64,000 bases of DNA from Hymenobacter artigasi (GTDB lineage: Bacteria > Bacteroidota > Bacteroidia > Cytophagales > Hymenobacteraceae), in assembly GCF_012275535.1 (NCBI RefSeq), contig NZ_JAAVTK010000008.1, forward strand, positions 62,001 through 126,000, written 5' to 3'. Of the stretch, positions 43,587 through 51,753 are shown one piece after another. Both the position numbers and the translations under genes were made by a program. Each line of letters opens with the position of its first letter. Position 1 is the first letter of the stretch. Under the pieces are notes generated by a model that was not told where the DNA came from, ran no database searches, and saw nothing but the letters and a program-made list of their open reading frames with translations.

Positions 43587-44924
43587 ATGGCGTTTGCCAA
43601 TTTTCCCTTTGACCCTGCTGCCGCCCGGCGCTTCCAGTGGCCCTTCGCGGGGCTGCTGGTGGCGGCCGGGCTGTTGCAGCTGGCCCTTTTTGCCTATGCC
43701 ACCGCGCCCGGCCTGGCCGGCACCGGCGACTCGCGCCACTACCTCCACGCCGCCCACACGTTGCGCGAAACCGGCCGCCTGCTCAACCTCGATGGCACGC
43801 CGTACCGCTACTGGCCGCCGCTATTTCCGCTGCTGCTGAGTGCCGTTGGCTCGCTGGCCGGTGCGCGATTGCTGCACGGCGCGTGCCTGCTGGGCAGCCT
43901 GCTGCTGTGGAGCTGGATGGGCCGCCAGCTGTTGCCGGCCCGCCGGGCGCTGGTGCTACCGCTGTTGCTGGCGCTGAGCACACCGTGGCTGCTGGTGAGC
44001 AAATTTGTGTGGGCCGAAAGTGTGTTTTTGCTGCTATTCGCGGCTTATGCAACGGCGCAGTGGCAGTGGCTGCGCACGGGGCAGTGGCAATGGTGGGGCG
44101 TACTCACGGTTGCCGGGGCGTTGCTGCCTTTGCAGCGGACCTTGGGGCTTTTTCTGTTGGCTGGGGTAGGGGCGTGGCTGCTGGTGAGCGGCTGGAGCAG
44201 GCTTTCGGCGCGTGGTTGGGGCATGTTTTTCTTCCACTTGCTGATGAGCGGCACCGGCGGCGTGCTGTGGCAGTGGTACGCGCTGCTGGTGGCTGGCCCC
44301 AGCCGCTACCACCCCAGCCGCGGCTGGAGCCAACTGCTCAGCTCAGCGGCTGATTACGGCTTCGTGCTGGGCCGCTGGCTGCTACCGCTGCCGGTTTCGG
44401 GCCGAATCATGCTGCCTGATTTGATATGGGCCATCAGCCTGTTTGGCTTGGGTTGGCTGATATGGCCACGCCATATGACGACCACGACCAAAACGGCCGC
44501 TGCTACTGAACAGGCTGCTACTCCGGCTGCCGCGTTGCTACGTAGCTCAAATCTGCTTTTTAGGCCACAATTGGATATTGATTTCAGCCGTCAGCTAATG
44601 CTGAAAATACTTTGGAGTGCCGGTGCCGCTTTGATTTTATTGGTGGCGGGCCTGACGGTATTCTCCCAAAGTGCGGCTGGCATTCACGATGCCGAGCGGT
44701 ACGCCAGTGTGCTATTTGCGCCATTTGTGCTGCTGGTGCTGGCGGCGTGGCCGGCCCGGGCACCGCGCTGGCTGGGGGTGGGGCTGGTGGCCGTGTTGCT
44801 GCTGGGCGCGGCGGTGCGGGTAGGCCACGTAGCGCAGGAATTGCGCCGGGTGCCGCCGCTGCCGGCCGGCTCATTCGCCGGACCAGGGCCGTACGAGCAA
44901 GGGGTCGGGGCAGCGGGCGAGTAG
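43587..44924 (+). CDS. Polytopic membrane protein, glycosyltransferase-39/mannosyltransferase-like
   Basis: 445 residues with about 9-11 hydrophobic segments. The first luminal loop has GDSRHYLHAAHTLRETGRL...PYRYWPPLFPLLLS, the kind of acidic loop plus YWPPLFP motif seen in GT-C fold lipid-linked sugar transferases. A Thr/Ala-rich low-complexity stretch (TTTTKTAAATEQAATPAAA) interrupts the middle. The probable role is envelope glycan or protein glycosylation, but the donor and acceptor are unknown. The start at 43587 (MAFANFPFDP) follows the palindrome. The 3' end overlaps the 3' end of the opposite-strand folK by 54 bases, a tail-to-tail overlap. Confidence 0.72.
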   Translation: MAFANFPFDPAAARRFQWPFAGLLVAAGLLQLALFAYATAPGLAGTGDSRHYLHAAHTLRETGRLLNLDGTPYRYWPPLFPLLLSAVGSLAGARLLHGACLLGSLLLWSWMGRQLLPARRALVLPLLLALSTPWLLVSKFVWAESVFLLLFAAYATAQWQWLRTGQWQWWGVLTVAGALLPLQRTLGLFLLAGVGAWLLVSGWSRLSARGWGMFFFHLLMSGTGGVLWQWYALLVAGPSRYHPSRGWSQLLSSAADYGFVLGRWLLPLPVSGRIMLPDLIWAISLFGLGWLIWPRHMTTTTKTAAATEQAATPAAALLRSSNLLFRPQLDIDFSRQLMLKILWSAGAALILLVAGLTVFSQSAAGIHDAERYASVLFAPFVLLVLAAWPARAPRWLGVGLVAVLLLGAAVRVGHVAQELRRVPPLPAGSFAGPGPYEQGVGAAGE

Positions 44925-45368
44925 CGCGGCCACCGTTTCACCCAGCTGCGGATGAACCAGGGAGCCGGCAATTTCGGCCAGTGGCACCAGCGCAAAGCGG
45001 CGCTCAGCCAGGCGCGGATGCGGTACGCTCAGCGTGGGCGTGGCAATGGTTTCGTGCCCCAAAAACAGGATATCGACATCCAGTGTGCGGCTGCCCCAGT
45101 GCTCCAACCGCTCGCGGCCGGCGGCCTGCTCGGCGGCCTGGCAGACTGCCAGCAGTGCTTCCGGTGATGAAACCGTGCGCACGGCCAGCGCTTGGTTCAG
45201 AAATGCCGGCTGGTCTTCGCGGCCCCAGGCGGCGGTTTCATAAATGCCGGATTCAGCCACGATGGTCCCGGCCGTGGCCGCCAGTCGGGCGCGGGCCTGC
45301 GCCAGCAGCGCGGCGCGGTTGCCAAGGTTGCTGCCCAGCAGCAGGTAGGCCAGCACGGGCTCGCTCAT
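44871..45368 (-). CDS. folK: 2-amino-4-hydroxy-6-hydroxymethyldihydropteridine diphosphokinase (FolK)
   Basis: 165 residues. It transfers pyrophosphate from ATP to 6-hydroxymethyl-dihydropterin in folate synthesis. Seen: YLLLGSNLGNR at the N-terminus, ETAAWGREDQPAFLNQAL, and HWGSRTLDVDILFLG holding the magnesium-binding Asp pair, followed by PHPRLAERRFALVPLAEIA. Its start overlaps the stop of the upstream hydrolase gene by four bases (ATGA), implying translational coupling. Its 3' end overlaps the opposite-strand membrane protein gene by 54 bases. Confidence 0.95.
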   Translation of the reverse strand: MSEPVLAYLLLGSNLGNRAALLAQARARLAATAGTIVAESGIYETAAWGREDQPAFLNQALAVRTVSSPEALLAVCQAAEQAAGRERLEHWGSRTLDVDILFLGHETIATPTLSVPHPRLAERRFALVPLAEIAGSLVHPQLGETVAALLARCPDPLLVRPWSGE

Positions 45369-46225
45369 ATTTGCCGCTTAAAAAAGGCTGCCGTGGCCTC
45401 CGCAACGTGCCGGGCGGGCGCGGGCAATTCCGCTTCGGGCCAGGGGTGGGCACCGCCAAACATATGCGTGGCCCCGGGCACCAGCAGCAGCTCCGCATCG
45501 GGCTTGAGGGCTTGCAGCTGGTGGGCCGCCGCCACGCTCACCGTCTCGTCCTCATCGCCGTGAATGATGAGCAGCGGCTGCTTCAGCTTGCGGCGCACGT
45601 TGTGCGGAATATCGAGGCGCGGGCGGTTGGCGTGGTAGTTCTCCACAATCTGGTAGTGCATGGGCAGCTCCACGCCGGTGCGGGTGTTGGGCACGTGCAG
45701 CACTCCTACGCGCTGCCACTCATCAAACACCGCCTGGGGCCACTGCGGATGAATTTCGGCGATGGCGGCCCACGTAGCCACGGCCCGGATGCGCGGGTCT
45801 TCGGCGGCTTTCAGCAGCGCCAGGCCGCCGCCCCGGCTGTGCCCGGCCAGGAAGAACCGCTGCAAATCCATTTCGGCGGTGGGCACGGGCGTGGCGCCGG
45901 GCGTAAAAAGTGCGTCGATGACCTGGCCAATGTCATCGAGCTCAATACAGAAATTATTACGCCCAAAAGCCTCCAAATCTTCCAAATCGCCGGTGCCGCC
46001 CACCACCAGGCCGTTGTGCGACAGGTTCAGCTTCACGCACACAAAGCCCTGCGCGGCGAAATAATCGGCCAGCAACGGGAAGTGTCCCCAGTCCTTAAAC
46101 CCCTTGAAACCGTGCACGAACAGCAGCACCGGCTTGGCTTGGCCGGTGGCCTGGTACGTGGCGTCGGCCTCGAAGGGCCGGCCGTGGGCGGGGCCCGTGA
46201 GCAGGAAGGAGGCGTGGGTGAGCAT
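45365..46225 (-). CDS. Alpha/beta hydrolase (dienelactone-hydrolase-like)
   Basis: 286 residues. The oxyanion region is LLFVHGFKGFKDWGHFP, the nucleophile elbow is LAGHSRGGGLALL, the acidic residue is near IIHGDEDETVS, and the His is in PGATHMFGG. It is a cytoplasmic serine hydrolase of unknown ester or peptide substrate. The start at 46225 is chosen because a TACCTTCG box on the reverse strand (46237-46230) ends five bases before it; the in-frame upstream ATG at 46255 would put this box inside the gene. It is first in a two-gene operon with folK (ATGA overlap). Confidence 0.87.
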   Translation of the reverse strand: MLTHASFLLTGPAHGRPFEADATYQATGQAKPVLLFVHGFKGFKDWGHFPLLADYFAAQGFVCVKLNLSHNGLVVGGTGDLEDLEAFGRNNFCIELDDIGQVIDALFTPGATPVPTAEMDLQRFFLAGHSRGGGLALLKAAEDPRIRAVATWAAIAEIHPQWPQAVFDEWQRVGVLHVPNTRTGVELPMHYQIVENYHANRPRLDIPHNVRRKLKQPLLIIHGDEDETVSVAAAHQLQALKPDAELLLVPGATHMFGGAHPWPEAELPAPARHVAEATAAFFKRQI

Positions 46226-46229
46226 AGGG

Positions 46230-46237
46230 CGAAGGTA
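46230..46237 (-). promoter_or_regulatory. -7 box of the hydrolase-folK operon, leaderless spacing
   Basis: Reverse-strand TACCTTCG, one change from TAnnTTTG, ends five bases before the ATG at 46225. Confidence 0.5.
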
Positions 46238-46350
46238 GGAGCGAAGCGCAGCCAATTGGCCGCCGCCGCGGTTATAATTCGTAGCCGGCCCAAAAGGTTG
46301 GCGCTTCCCGGGTGGTCCCTCCGCCGTTCTGCCGTATCATTGTCGCCGCA

Positions 46351-47358
46351 ATGCCCCAACACTCCTCCTTGTCCCTCGACCAGATTCAGGCCCCCATCGC
46401 GGCCGAAATGGAAGAGTTTGAGCACAAATTCCGCCAGTCGATGCGCACCAAAGTGCTGCTCCTCGACAAGATAATGGGCTACATCGTGAAGCGCAAGGGC
46501 AAGCAAATCCGGCCCATGTTCGTGTTTCTCACGGCCCGCGCCACCCGCCTGGAGCCCGCCACCGGCGACCCGCTGCCCGACGCCAGCTTCCGGGGCGCTG
46601 CCCTTATCGAGCTGCTGCACACCGCCACCCTCGTGCACGACGACGTGGTGGACGAGAGCAACTACCGGCGCGGCTTCTTTTCCATCAACGCGCTCTGGAA
46701 AAATAAAATCGCGGTGCTGGTCGGCGATTATCTCCTCTCGCGTGGCCTCTTATTAGCCCTCGAAAACGACGATTTCGACCTGCTGAAAATCGTGAGCAAC
46801 GCCGTGCGCGAACTGAGCGAAGGCGAATTATTGCAAATCGAAAAAGCCCGCAAATTAGACATCACCGAAGAGGTTTATTTTGACATTATCCGGCAAAAAA
46901 CGGCGTCATTAATCGCCTCCTGCACGGCGGTGGGTGCCGCCTCTGTGGGGGCCGATAAAGAGGTGATTGAGCGCGCCCGCTTATTTGGTGAGAAAGTGGG
47001 AATTGCCTTCCAGATTAAAGATGATTTATTCGACTACGGTACTGCCGAAATCGGTAAGCCCGTGGGCATCGACATCAAAGAAAAAAAGATGACCCTGCCG
47101 CTCATTTATGCCCTGCAACAAGCTTCCTGGCTGGAAAAGCGCAAGGTTATCTTCAACGTAAAAAATAACAACGGCCACCGCGACCGGGTGCAGGAGGTCA
47201 TTGAATTCGTGAAAAAATCGGGCGGCCTGGACTACGCCGTGCAAACCATGAAGCGCTACCGCGATGAGGCCCTCGCCATCCTGCACACCTTCCCGGAATC
47301 GCCCAGCCGCACGTCGTTGGAAGCGTTGATTAACTACACGATTGAGCGGGAAAAATAA
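46351..47358 (+). CDS. Polyprenyl (octaprenyl/solanesyl-type) diphosphate synthase
   Basis: 335 residues, all-trans polyprenyl synthase that condenses isopentenyl diphosphate onto an allylic primer, probably for the menaquinone side chain. The first aspartate-rich motif is LVHDDVVDES; the second is QIKDDLFDYG. KGKQIRPMFVFLTAR is the IPP-binding part and VGDYLLSRGL follows. The residues before the first Asp motif (AALIELLHTATL) decide product length, but the length cannot be predicted safely. The start at 46351 (MPQHSSLSLDQIQAPI) is chosen over an upstream in-frame start lacking similarity. Confidence 0.93.
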   Translation: MPQHSSLSLDQIQAPIAAEMEEFEHKFRQSMRTKVLLLDKIMGYIVKRKGKQIRPMFVFLTARATRLEPATGDPLPDASFRGAALIELLHTATLVHDDVVDESNYRRGFFSINALWKNKIAVLVGDYLLSRGLLLALENDDFDLLKIVSNAVRELSEGELLQIEKARKLDITEEVYFDIIRQKTASLIASCTAVGAASVGADKEVIERARLFGEKVGIAFQIKDDLFDYGTAEIGKPVGIDIKEKKMTLPLIYALQQASWLEKRKVIFNVKNNNGHRDRVQEVIEFVKKSGGLDYAVQTMKRYRDEALAILHTFPESPSRTSLEALINYTIEREK

Positions 47359-47360
47359 AT

Positions 47361-47549
47361 CACTGATTAGCACGGATTTTAGCGGATTTCACGGATTTTG
47401 TAGTCGACTGCTGATTTTAATTAATGGTATTAATTCAACAAAAAAGCCTCTCGTGTGAGAGGCTTTTTTGTGTTTTTATTGTGGGAACCGGAGAAACGAA
47501 GGTCGGCTACACAATCCGTGAAATTTGCTAAAATCTTTGCTGATTAGTG
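47361..47549. repeat. decayed palindrome surrounding a terminator
   Basis: Left arm 47361-47399 (CACTGATTAGCACGGATTTT...) and right arm 47511-47549 match imperfectly as reverse complements (ATTTTAGC.AATTTCACGGATT). Between them lies the intrinsic terminator at 47440. The right arm contains the stop codon of the zinc-ribbon gene at 47544. Confidence 0.65.
47440..47469. terminator. bidirectional intrinsic terminator
   Basis: A6, stem GCCTCTC / GAGAGGC, loop of a few bases, then T6. It is placed between the convergent polyprenyl synthase and zinc-ribbon genes. Confidence 0.88.
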
Positions 47550-47846
47550 GCTTAGTTGGTAGCTCACTTTTTCGGGTGCCACTTCGCTCACTTTGAAGCG
47601 GACCCCGGCGGTAGTGCTGTCTACTTCCAACTGGTGCGTCATTTCGCAGGTGGGGCACTTCACTTCTTCAATTTCATGGTTGGCGGCGTGCTTGATGGAG
47701 TCGGCACTTTCGTTGATTTCCGGCACACCGATGAGGTCCGTGAATACCTCGGTCTGGCACTTGTTGCACTCAAATTTGAGGCCCACCGTGCGGCCCTGCA
47801 GGTCGGAAAGGGAGGCGGGAGCGTTGGCTTGTTGCTGAATCCACAT
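47544..47846 (-). CDS. Small zinc-ribbon-like protein
   Basis: 100 residues when started at 47846 (MWIQQQANAPASL). Two CxxC pairs, FECNKCQTEV and VKCPTCEMTHQ, are spaced about 40 residues apart and probably bind one zinc. The rest is acidic and without known motifs. No catalytic site is visible; it could be a nucleic-acid- or protein-binding adaptor. A longer in-frame reading from 47990 would overlap the region where the P450 promoter sits and has no similarity to a protein. A reverse-strand TACCTTTC near 47881-47874 is a candidate promoter. Confidence 0.7.
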   Translation of the reverse strand: MWIQQQANAPASLSDLQGRTVGLKFECNKCQTEVFTDLIGVPEINESADSIKHAANHEIEEVKCPTCEMTHQLEVDSTTAGVRFKVSEVAPEKVSYQLSH

Positions 47847-47968
47847 AGCGGAGAAGGGTTTTTGGGATGGGAAGAAAGGTAAGTGGCGCACGGGCGTAGG
47901 GGATATGCCAGATGCCTTTGGCTGTACGCGATAGGGACAAAAAAGATGAGCCGGCGCGTGGCCGACTG

Positions 47969-47976
47969 TATTTTTG
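47969..47976 (+). promoter_or_regulatory. -7 box of the P450 gene
   Basis: TATTTTTG, a perfect TAnnTTTG match, 30 bases before the ATG at 48006. Confidence 0.45.
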
Positions 47977-48005
47977 GGGGCTGCATCCAAGTGCGGCCCC
48001 GTGCC

Positions 48006-49424
48006 ATGAGTGAGCTGCTGGTTGCTGATAAAGCCTCGGAAACGCCGTTTCGGCTGCCCCGGCTGCCGCGCTGGCGCTCGCTACTGCGCTCATTTGCCCT
48101 GGCCAAAGACCCGTTGCCGGTGCTGAACCAGGTGCTGGCCCGCCACGGCGATACGGTGGAGCTGTTCATTGGTGGGGTCGAAAAAAGCATCCTCACCCGC
48201 GACCCCGGCCTTATTCAGCATGTGCTGCAGAAAAACAACCGGAACTACGCCAAGTCGAAGTTCACGCGGGGCTTTTCGCGCTACATCGGCCACGGCCTGC
48301 TTACCAATGACGGGCCCGACTGGCTGCGGCAGCGTCGGCTCATTCAGCCTGGTTTTCACCGGCAGCGGGTGGCGGGCCTCACCGGCCTGATGCAGGAAAT
48401 AACGACCGAAACGCTGGCCCCGCTGGTGGCGCAGGCCACGGCTGCGGGCGGCGCTACCACCGTGGCCGTGCACGAGCTGATGACGCGCCTGACCTTCCGC
48501 ATCATCGCCCGCTCGGTGTTCAGTACCAACTTTCCGGAAGCCGAGCTGGACCGGCTGGCGGGGCTGATTACCGAAATTCAGGCGTTTTTCGTGCGCTCCA
48601 TCCGGCAGCCCTATCTCAAGCCGTGGTTCCGGCTGCGGGGTCGGTTTGCCTACCACGATGCGCTGGCCGCCAAGCTGCGCACGCTGCTGGGCGGCCTCAT
48701 TGCCCAGCGCCAGCAGGCCAACGCTCACCCCAACGCCCCCGCGCCTCCCGACGACCTGCTGCAAATGCTGCTCGACGTGCGCTACGAGGACACCGGCGAA
48801 CCCATGCCGACCAACCGGCTCATCGACGAGTCTCTCATCCTGCTCGTAGCCGGCCACGAAACCAGTGCCAACGCCCTCACCTGGCTCACCTACCTGCTGG
48901 CCCACCACCCGGCCGAGGCCGTGGTAGTGCAGCAGGAAATGGCCGCCGTACTGGCCGGCCGCACCCCCACGTTCGAGGACCTGCCGCGCCTCGGCACCGC
49001 GCTATACGCCGTGCAGGAGGCCATGCGCCGCTACCCGCCCGCCTGGATGGTAGACCGCGTGGCCCTGGCCGACGACGAATACCAGGGCCTGCGCATTCCC
49101 AAAGGCACGCTGTTTTCGCTCTATTTCCACGGCCTGCACCACAACCCGACGTATTGGCCGGCACCCGGGGAGTTCCGGCCCGGCCGCTTCGCGCCCGGCC
49201 AGGCGCATCCGGTGCAGGCCAATGCCTATATGCCCTTCGGCGGCGGGCCGCGGCTGTGCATCGGCATGCAGTTTGCCCTCACCGAAATGCAACTCGTGAC
49301 CCTGGAGTTGCTCCGGCAGTTCGATATCGAGTGGGTGGCCGGACAGCCACTCGTGGCCATGCAGCCGCTCGTTACGCTAAGGCCGAAAAATGACTTTCAG
49401 GTACGGCTGCGGGTGCGGGGGTAA
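48006..49424 (+). CDS. Cytochrome P450
   Basis: 472 residues, soluble bacterial P450. The I-helix oxygen-activation motif is LVAGHETSANAL, the K-helix ExxR is EAMRRYPP, and the haem-binding loop is FGGGPRLCIG with the thiolate Cys at residue 418. Overall it resembles the CYP4/CYP102-like long-chain clade (QKNNRNYAKSKFTRGFSRYIG.GLLTNDGPDWLRQRRLIQPGFHR). It could hydroxylate fatty acids, carotenoids or xenobiotics. No ferredoxin or reductase gene is next to it, so electrons must come from elsewhere. The start at 48006 (MSELLVADKASE) follows a good -7 box. Confidence 0.93.
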   Translation: MSELLVADKASETPFRLPRLPRWRSLLRSFALAKDPLPVLNQVLARHGDTVELFIGGVEKSILTRDPGLIQHVLQKNNRNYAKSKFTRGFSRYIGHGLLTNDGPDWLRQRRLIQPGFHRQRVAGLTGLMQEITTETLAPLVAQATAAGGATTVAVHELMTRLTFRIIARSVFSTNFPEAELDRLAGLITEIQAFFVRSIRQPYLKPWFRLRGRFAYHDALAAKLRTLLGGLIAQRQQANAHPNAPAPPDDLLQMLLDVRYEDTGEPMPTNRLIDESLILLVAGHETSANALTWLTYLLAHHPAEAVVVQQEMAAVLAGRTPTFEDLPRLGTALYAVQEAMRRYPPAWMVDRVALADDEYQGLRIPKGTLFSLYFHGLHHNPTYWPAPGEFRPGRFAPGQAHPVQANAYMPFGGGPRLCIGMQFALTEMQLVTLELLRQFDIEWVAGQPLVAMQPLVTLRPKNDFQVRLRVRG

Positions 49425-49457
49425 ACGTTTTTGATTGCAGAACGAACTGGTTAGACC

Positions 49458-49543
49458 GTCATGCAGAGCGCAGCGAAGCATCTTTACCGCAGTAGTAAAT
49501 AATTAGTATCGAGGTAAAGATGCTTCGCCGCGCTCTGCATGAC
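49458..49543. repeat. inverted repeat, GTCAT-GAGC family
   Basis: Arms 49458-49487 (GTCATGCAGAGCGCAGCGAA...) and 49514-49543 pair with one or two mismatches. It lies between the convergent P450 and universal stress protein genes. Confidence 0.9.
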
Positions 49544-49584
49544 AGTCCTGATTGTGGCGGTCTGAATAACCAAACAGCCAATGA

Positions 49585-50439
49585 TTATGCTGCCAGATGG
49601 TACGTCAGCACCGGCGGGAAGGCGTGGGTGGCCACGGTTTCGGCAATGCTGGTGCGTAGGAAGCGGCTCAGGCCCGAGCGGGCGTGCGTGGGGATGACCA
49701 CCATATCGGCTCCTACCTGCTGGGCGTATTCTTCGATGCCGAGGCTGGTGCGCTCCGCGTCTACCTCGGCCGTCTGGCAGTTGAGCAGGTGGTGCTGCTG
49801 GGCAAAAGCCTCCATTTGCTGCTGGGCGACGTGGCCGCTGCCACCGGCCGCTACGTGCAGCAGGTGCAGCGTGGCGTTGGGAAAATCGGCCTGCACCTGG
49901 CGCAGGCCTTCGAGGGCGCTGGCAGCATCGGCCGCAAAATCGGATGGGAATACGATGTTCTGCACGTCGAAATCTATGTGCGGGTGCTTCACCGTGAGCA
50001 CCGGGCAGGGCGCCAGCCGAATGAGGCGCTCGGTGGTGGAGCTCACGAAAAAGTGCTCTACCGCGCCGTGGCCGCGCGCGCCCAGCACCACCAGGTCGGG
50101 GTGGTCGCGCCGGATGGCGTGCAGAATCCCATCGCCGACGCGGGCAATTTCTACTTCGTCGTGCACCGGTACTTCGGGGGCCAGCTGGGCGGCCTCATCG
50201 CGCAGGAAGTGCATGCGCCGCTTGGTGGTTTCCAGTAGCTTGATGGTGAAAATCCGGTCGACGCTGTGGGCGCCCGTCGGGATGCCCATCGTGCTGAAGC
50301 CGCCTGCTACGCCCTCGGCTTCTTCCAGCACATGCAGCAGCGTGACGCGGCCATCCGTGCGTTTGGCCAACTGCAGGGCCACTTCAAAAGCGTTGTGGGC
50401 TTCGGGCGAAAAATCGGTGCAAACCAATATGTTCTTCAT
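49585..50439 (-). CDS. Universal stress protein, two UspA domains (copy 1)
   Basis: 284 residues, tandem UspA domains (about 1-150 and 155-284). Domain 1 opens MKNILVCTDFSPEAHNAFEVAL and has the nucleotide-loop region VVLGARGHGAVEHFFVSSTT. Domain 2 opens DVQNIVFPSDFAADAASALEGL and has a degenerate loop (VVIPTHARSGLSRFLRTSIA). Cytoplasmic, probably ATP-binding through domain 1; the physiological role is stress adaptation. It is a close paralogue of the gene at 50731 with the same strand and plan. About 290 bases of AT-rich DNA separate the two, holding the terminator of copy 2. Confidence 0.9.
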   Translation of the reverse strand: MKNILVCTDFSPEAHNAFEVALQLAKRTDGRVTLLHVLEEAEGVAGGFSTMGIPTGAHSVDRIFTIKLLETTKRRMHFLRDEAAQLAPEVPVHDEVEIARVGDGILHAIRRDHPDLVVLGARGHGAVEHFFVSSTTERLIRLAPCPVLTVKHPHIDFDVQNIVFPSDFAADAASALEGLRQVQADFPNATLHLLHVAAGGSGHVAQQQMEAFAQQHHLLNCQTAEVDAERTSLGIEEYAQQVGADMVVIPTHARSGLSRFLRTSIAETVATHAFPPVLTYHLAA

Positions 50440-50649
50440 GGCCGAAATGGAATTAGGGTGGGCAGTAATCCGTCATTTTTGCCGTGTAATGGCGGGGCGC
50501 AGCTATTGAGTTGTTCTATAAGTTACCACATAAATTTCAGGATTGATATTTATAATTCTATATTTTAAATATGTAATTGATTGAAGGGTGTTTAAGTAAA
50601 ATGATTGTCAGGTTTTTGGAGGATAGTACTTGTCAGAAGTCTGGGTATT

Positions 50650-50688
50650 CAACAAAAAAGGCTGCCCCTGGGGCAGCCTTTTTTGTTG
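50650..50688 (-). terminator. intrinsic terminator after universal stress gene copy 2
   Basis: CAACAAAAAAGGCTGCCCC and its complement: a 19-bp near-perfect stem whose reverse-strand side ends in a T tract, about 43 bases beyond the stop at 50731. Confidence 0.88.
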
Positions 50689-50730
50689 AGAAAGAAACTG
50701 TTGCAATAGCGCGTGGAACCCGGGCGCTCG

Positions 50731-51603
50731 CTATGCCAGATGGTAAGTGAGCACCGGTGGGAAGGCATTGGTCGCCACCGCTTCGGCGATGCTGCTTTGG
50801 AAGAGACGGCTGAGGCCGGAGCGGGCGCGGGTCGGAATCACCACTAGGTCGGCGCTGACCTGCCGGGCAAATTGCTCGATGCCGGCGCTGGTGCTGTCGG
50901 CGGAGATGGAGGCCGTCTGGAAACTTGTCAGCTGGGCGCGTTCGGCAAAGGCCAGCTCGTGCTGCCGGGTCGTGGTGGTTTCGGCGCCGTTGGTTACGTG
51001 CAGCAGGTGCACAACCGCGTTGGGGAAAGCGGCCTGCACCTGCTGCAAACCGGCAATGGCCCCGGTCGATTCCTCCGTGAAATCAGACGGGAATACGATG
51101 TTGCGCACCTCAAACGTGCTTTGCTGGTGCTTCACGGTCAGCACCGGCACCTTGGCCAGCCGGATGAGCCGCTCGGTGTTCGAACCCACAAAAAAGTTCT
51201 CCATCGCCCCGTGGCCCTGCGCGCCCATCACCACCAGGTCGGAGCCGTGGCGCTCCACGGCTTTCAGAATGCCGTCGCCAATGCGGTCGGCTTCCACGGC
51301 ATCGGTCACCGGCACGCCGGGGGCCAGGGTTTCGGCTTCGTTGCGCAGGGCATGCAGCCGTCCTTTGGTTACCTCCATCAGTTTGATGAAGAAAATCTTG
51401 TCGATGCCGCCGTCGCTGTTGGGTAGCTCGCTGCCGTTCACGGGGCCGCCGTAGGTGCTGAAATTGCCCGTAGTTGTCTCGGGGGCTTCCAGTACGTGCA
51501 GCAGGGTTACGGTGCCGCCGGTTTGCCGGGCCAGCTGCAGGGCTACTTCAAACGCGTGGTGTGACTCGGCCGAAAAGTCGGTGGGAACAAGAATGTTTTT
51601 CAT
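50731..51603 (-). CDS. Universal stress protein, two UspA domains (copy 2)
   Basis: 290 residues, colinear with copy 1 at 49585. Domain 1: MKNILVPTDFSAESHHAFEVAL and VVMGAQGHGAMENFFVGSNT. Domain 2: EVRNIVFPSDFTEESTGAIAGL and VVIPTRARSGLSRLFQSSIA. The main difference is a slightly longer insert after the first helix (ETTTGNFSTYGGPVNGS). The pair arose by tandem duplication and both copies look intact. Confidence 0.9.
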   Translation of the reverse strand: MKNILVPTDFSAESHHAFEVALQLARQTGGTVTLLHVLEAPETTTGNFSTYGGPVNGSELPNSDGGIDKIFFIKLMEVTKGRLHALRNEAETLAPGVPVTDAVEADRIGDGILKAVERHGSDLVVMGAQGHGAMENFFVGSNTERLIRLAKVPVLTVKHQQSTFEVRNIVFPSDFTEESTGAIAGLQQVQAAFPNAVVHLLHVTNGAETTTTRQHELAFAERAQLTSFQTASISADSTSAGIEQFARQVSADLVVIPTRARSGLSRLFQSSIAEAVATNAFPPVLTYHLA

Positions 51604-51753
51604 AGGAAAAAGATTGGGTGCTGAAAGATGCAGCGCGGGTAAGAAAGCCGCTATAATGCTTACGTAGATTACTAACTTAGGTCGTAAGCTTCTGCTTAAT
51701 AGAACTTATTCCAGCGCCCAATCCTCCCTTCCGCTTCATGTTTTCGCCCCCCG

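Noticed and set aside
44612..46474. 620-codon forward frame over folK and the hydrolase
   Set aside because: Covers two confident reverse-strand genes and reads as Arg/Ala/Gly-rich nonsense.
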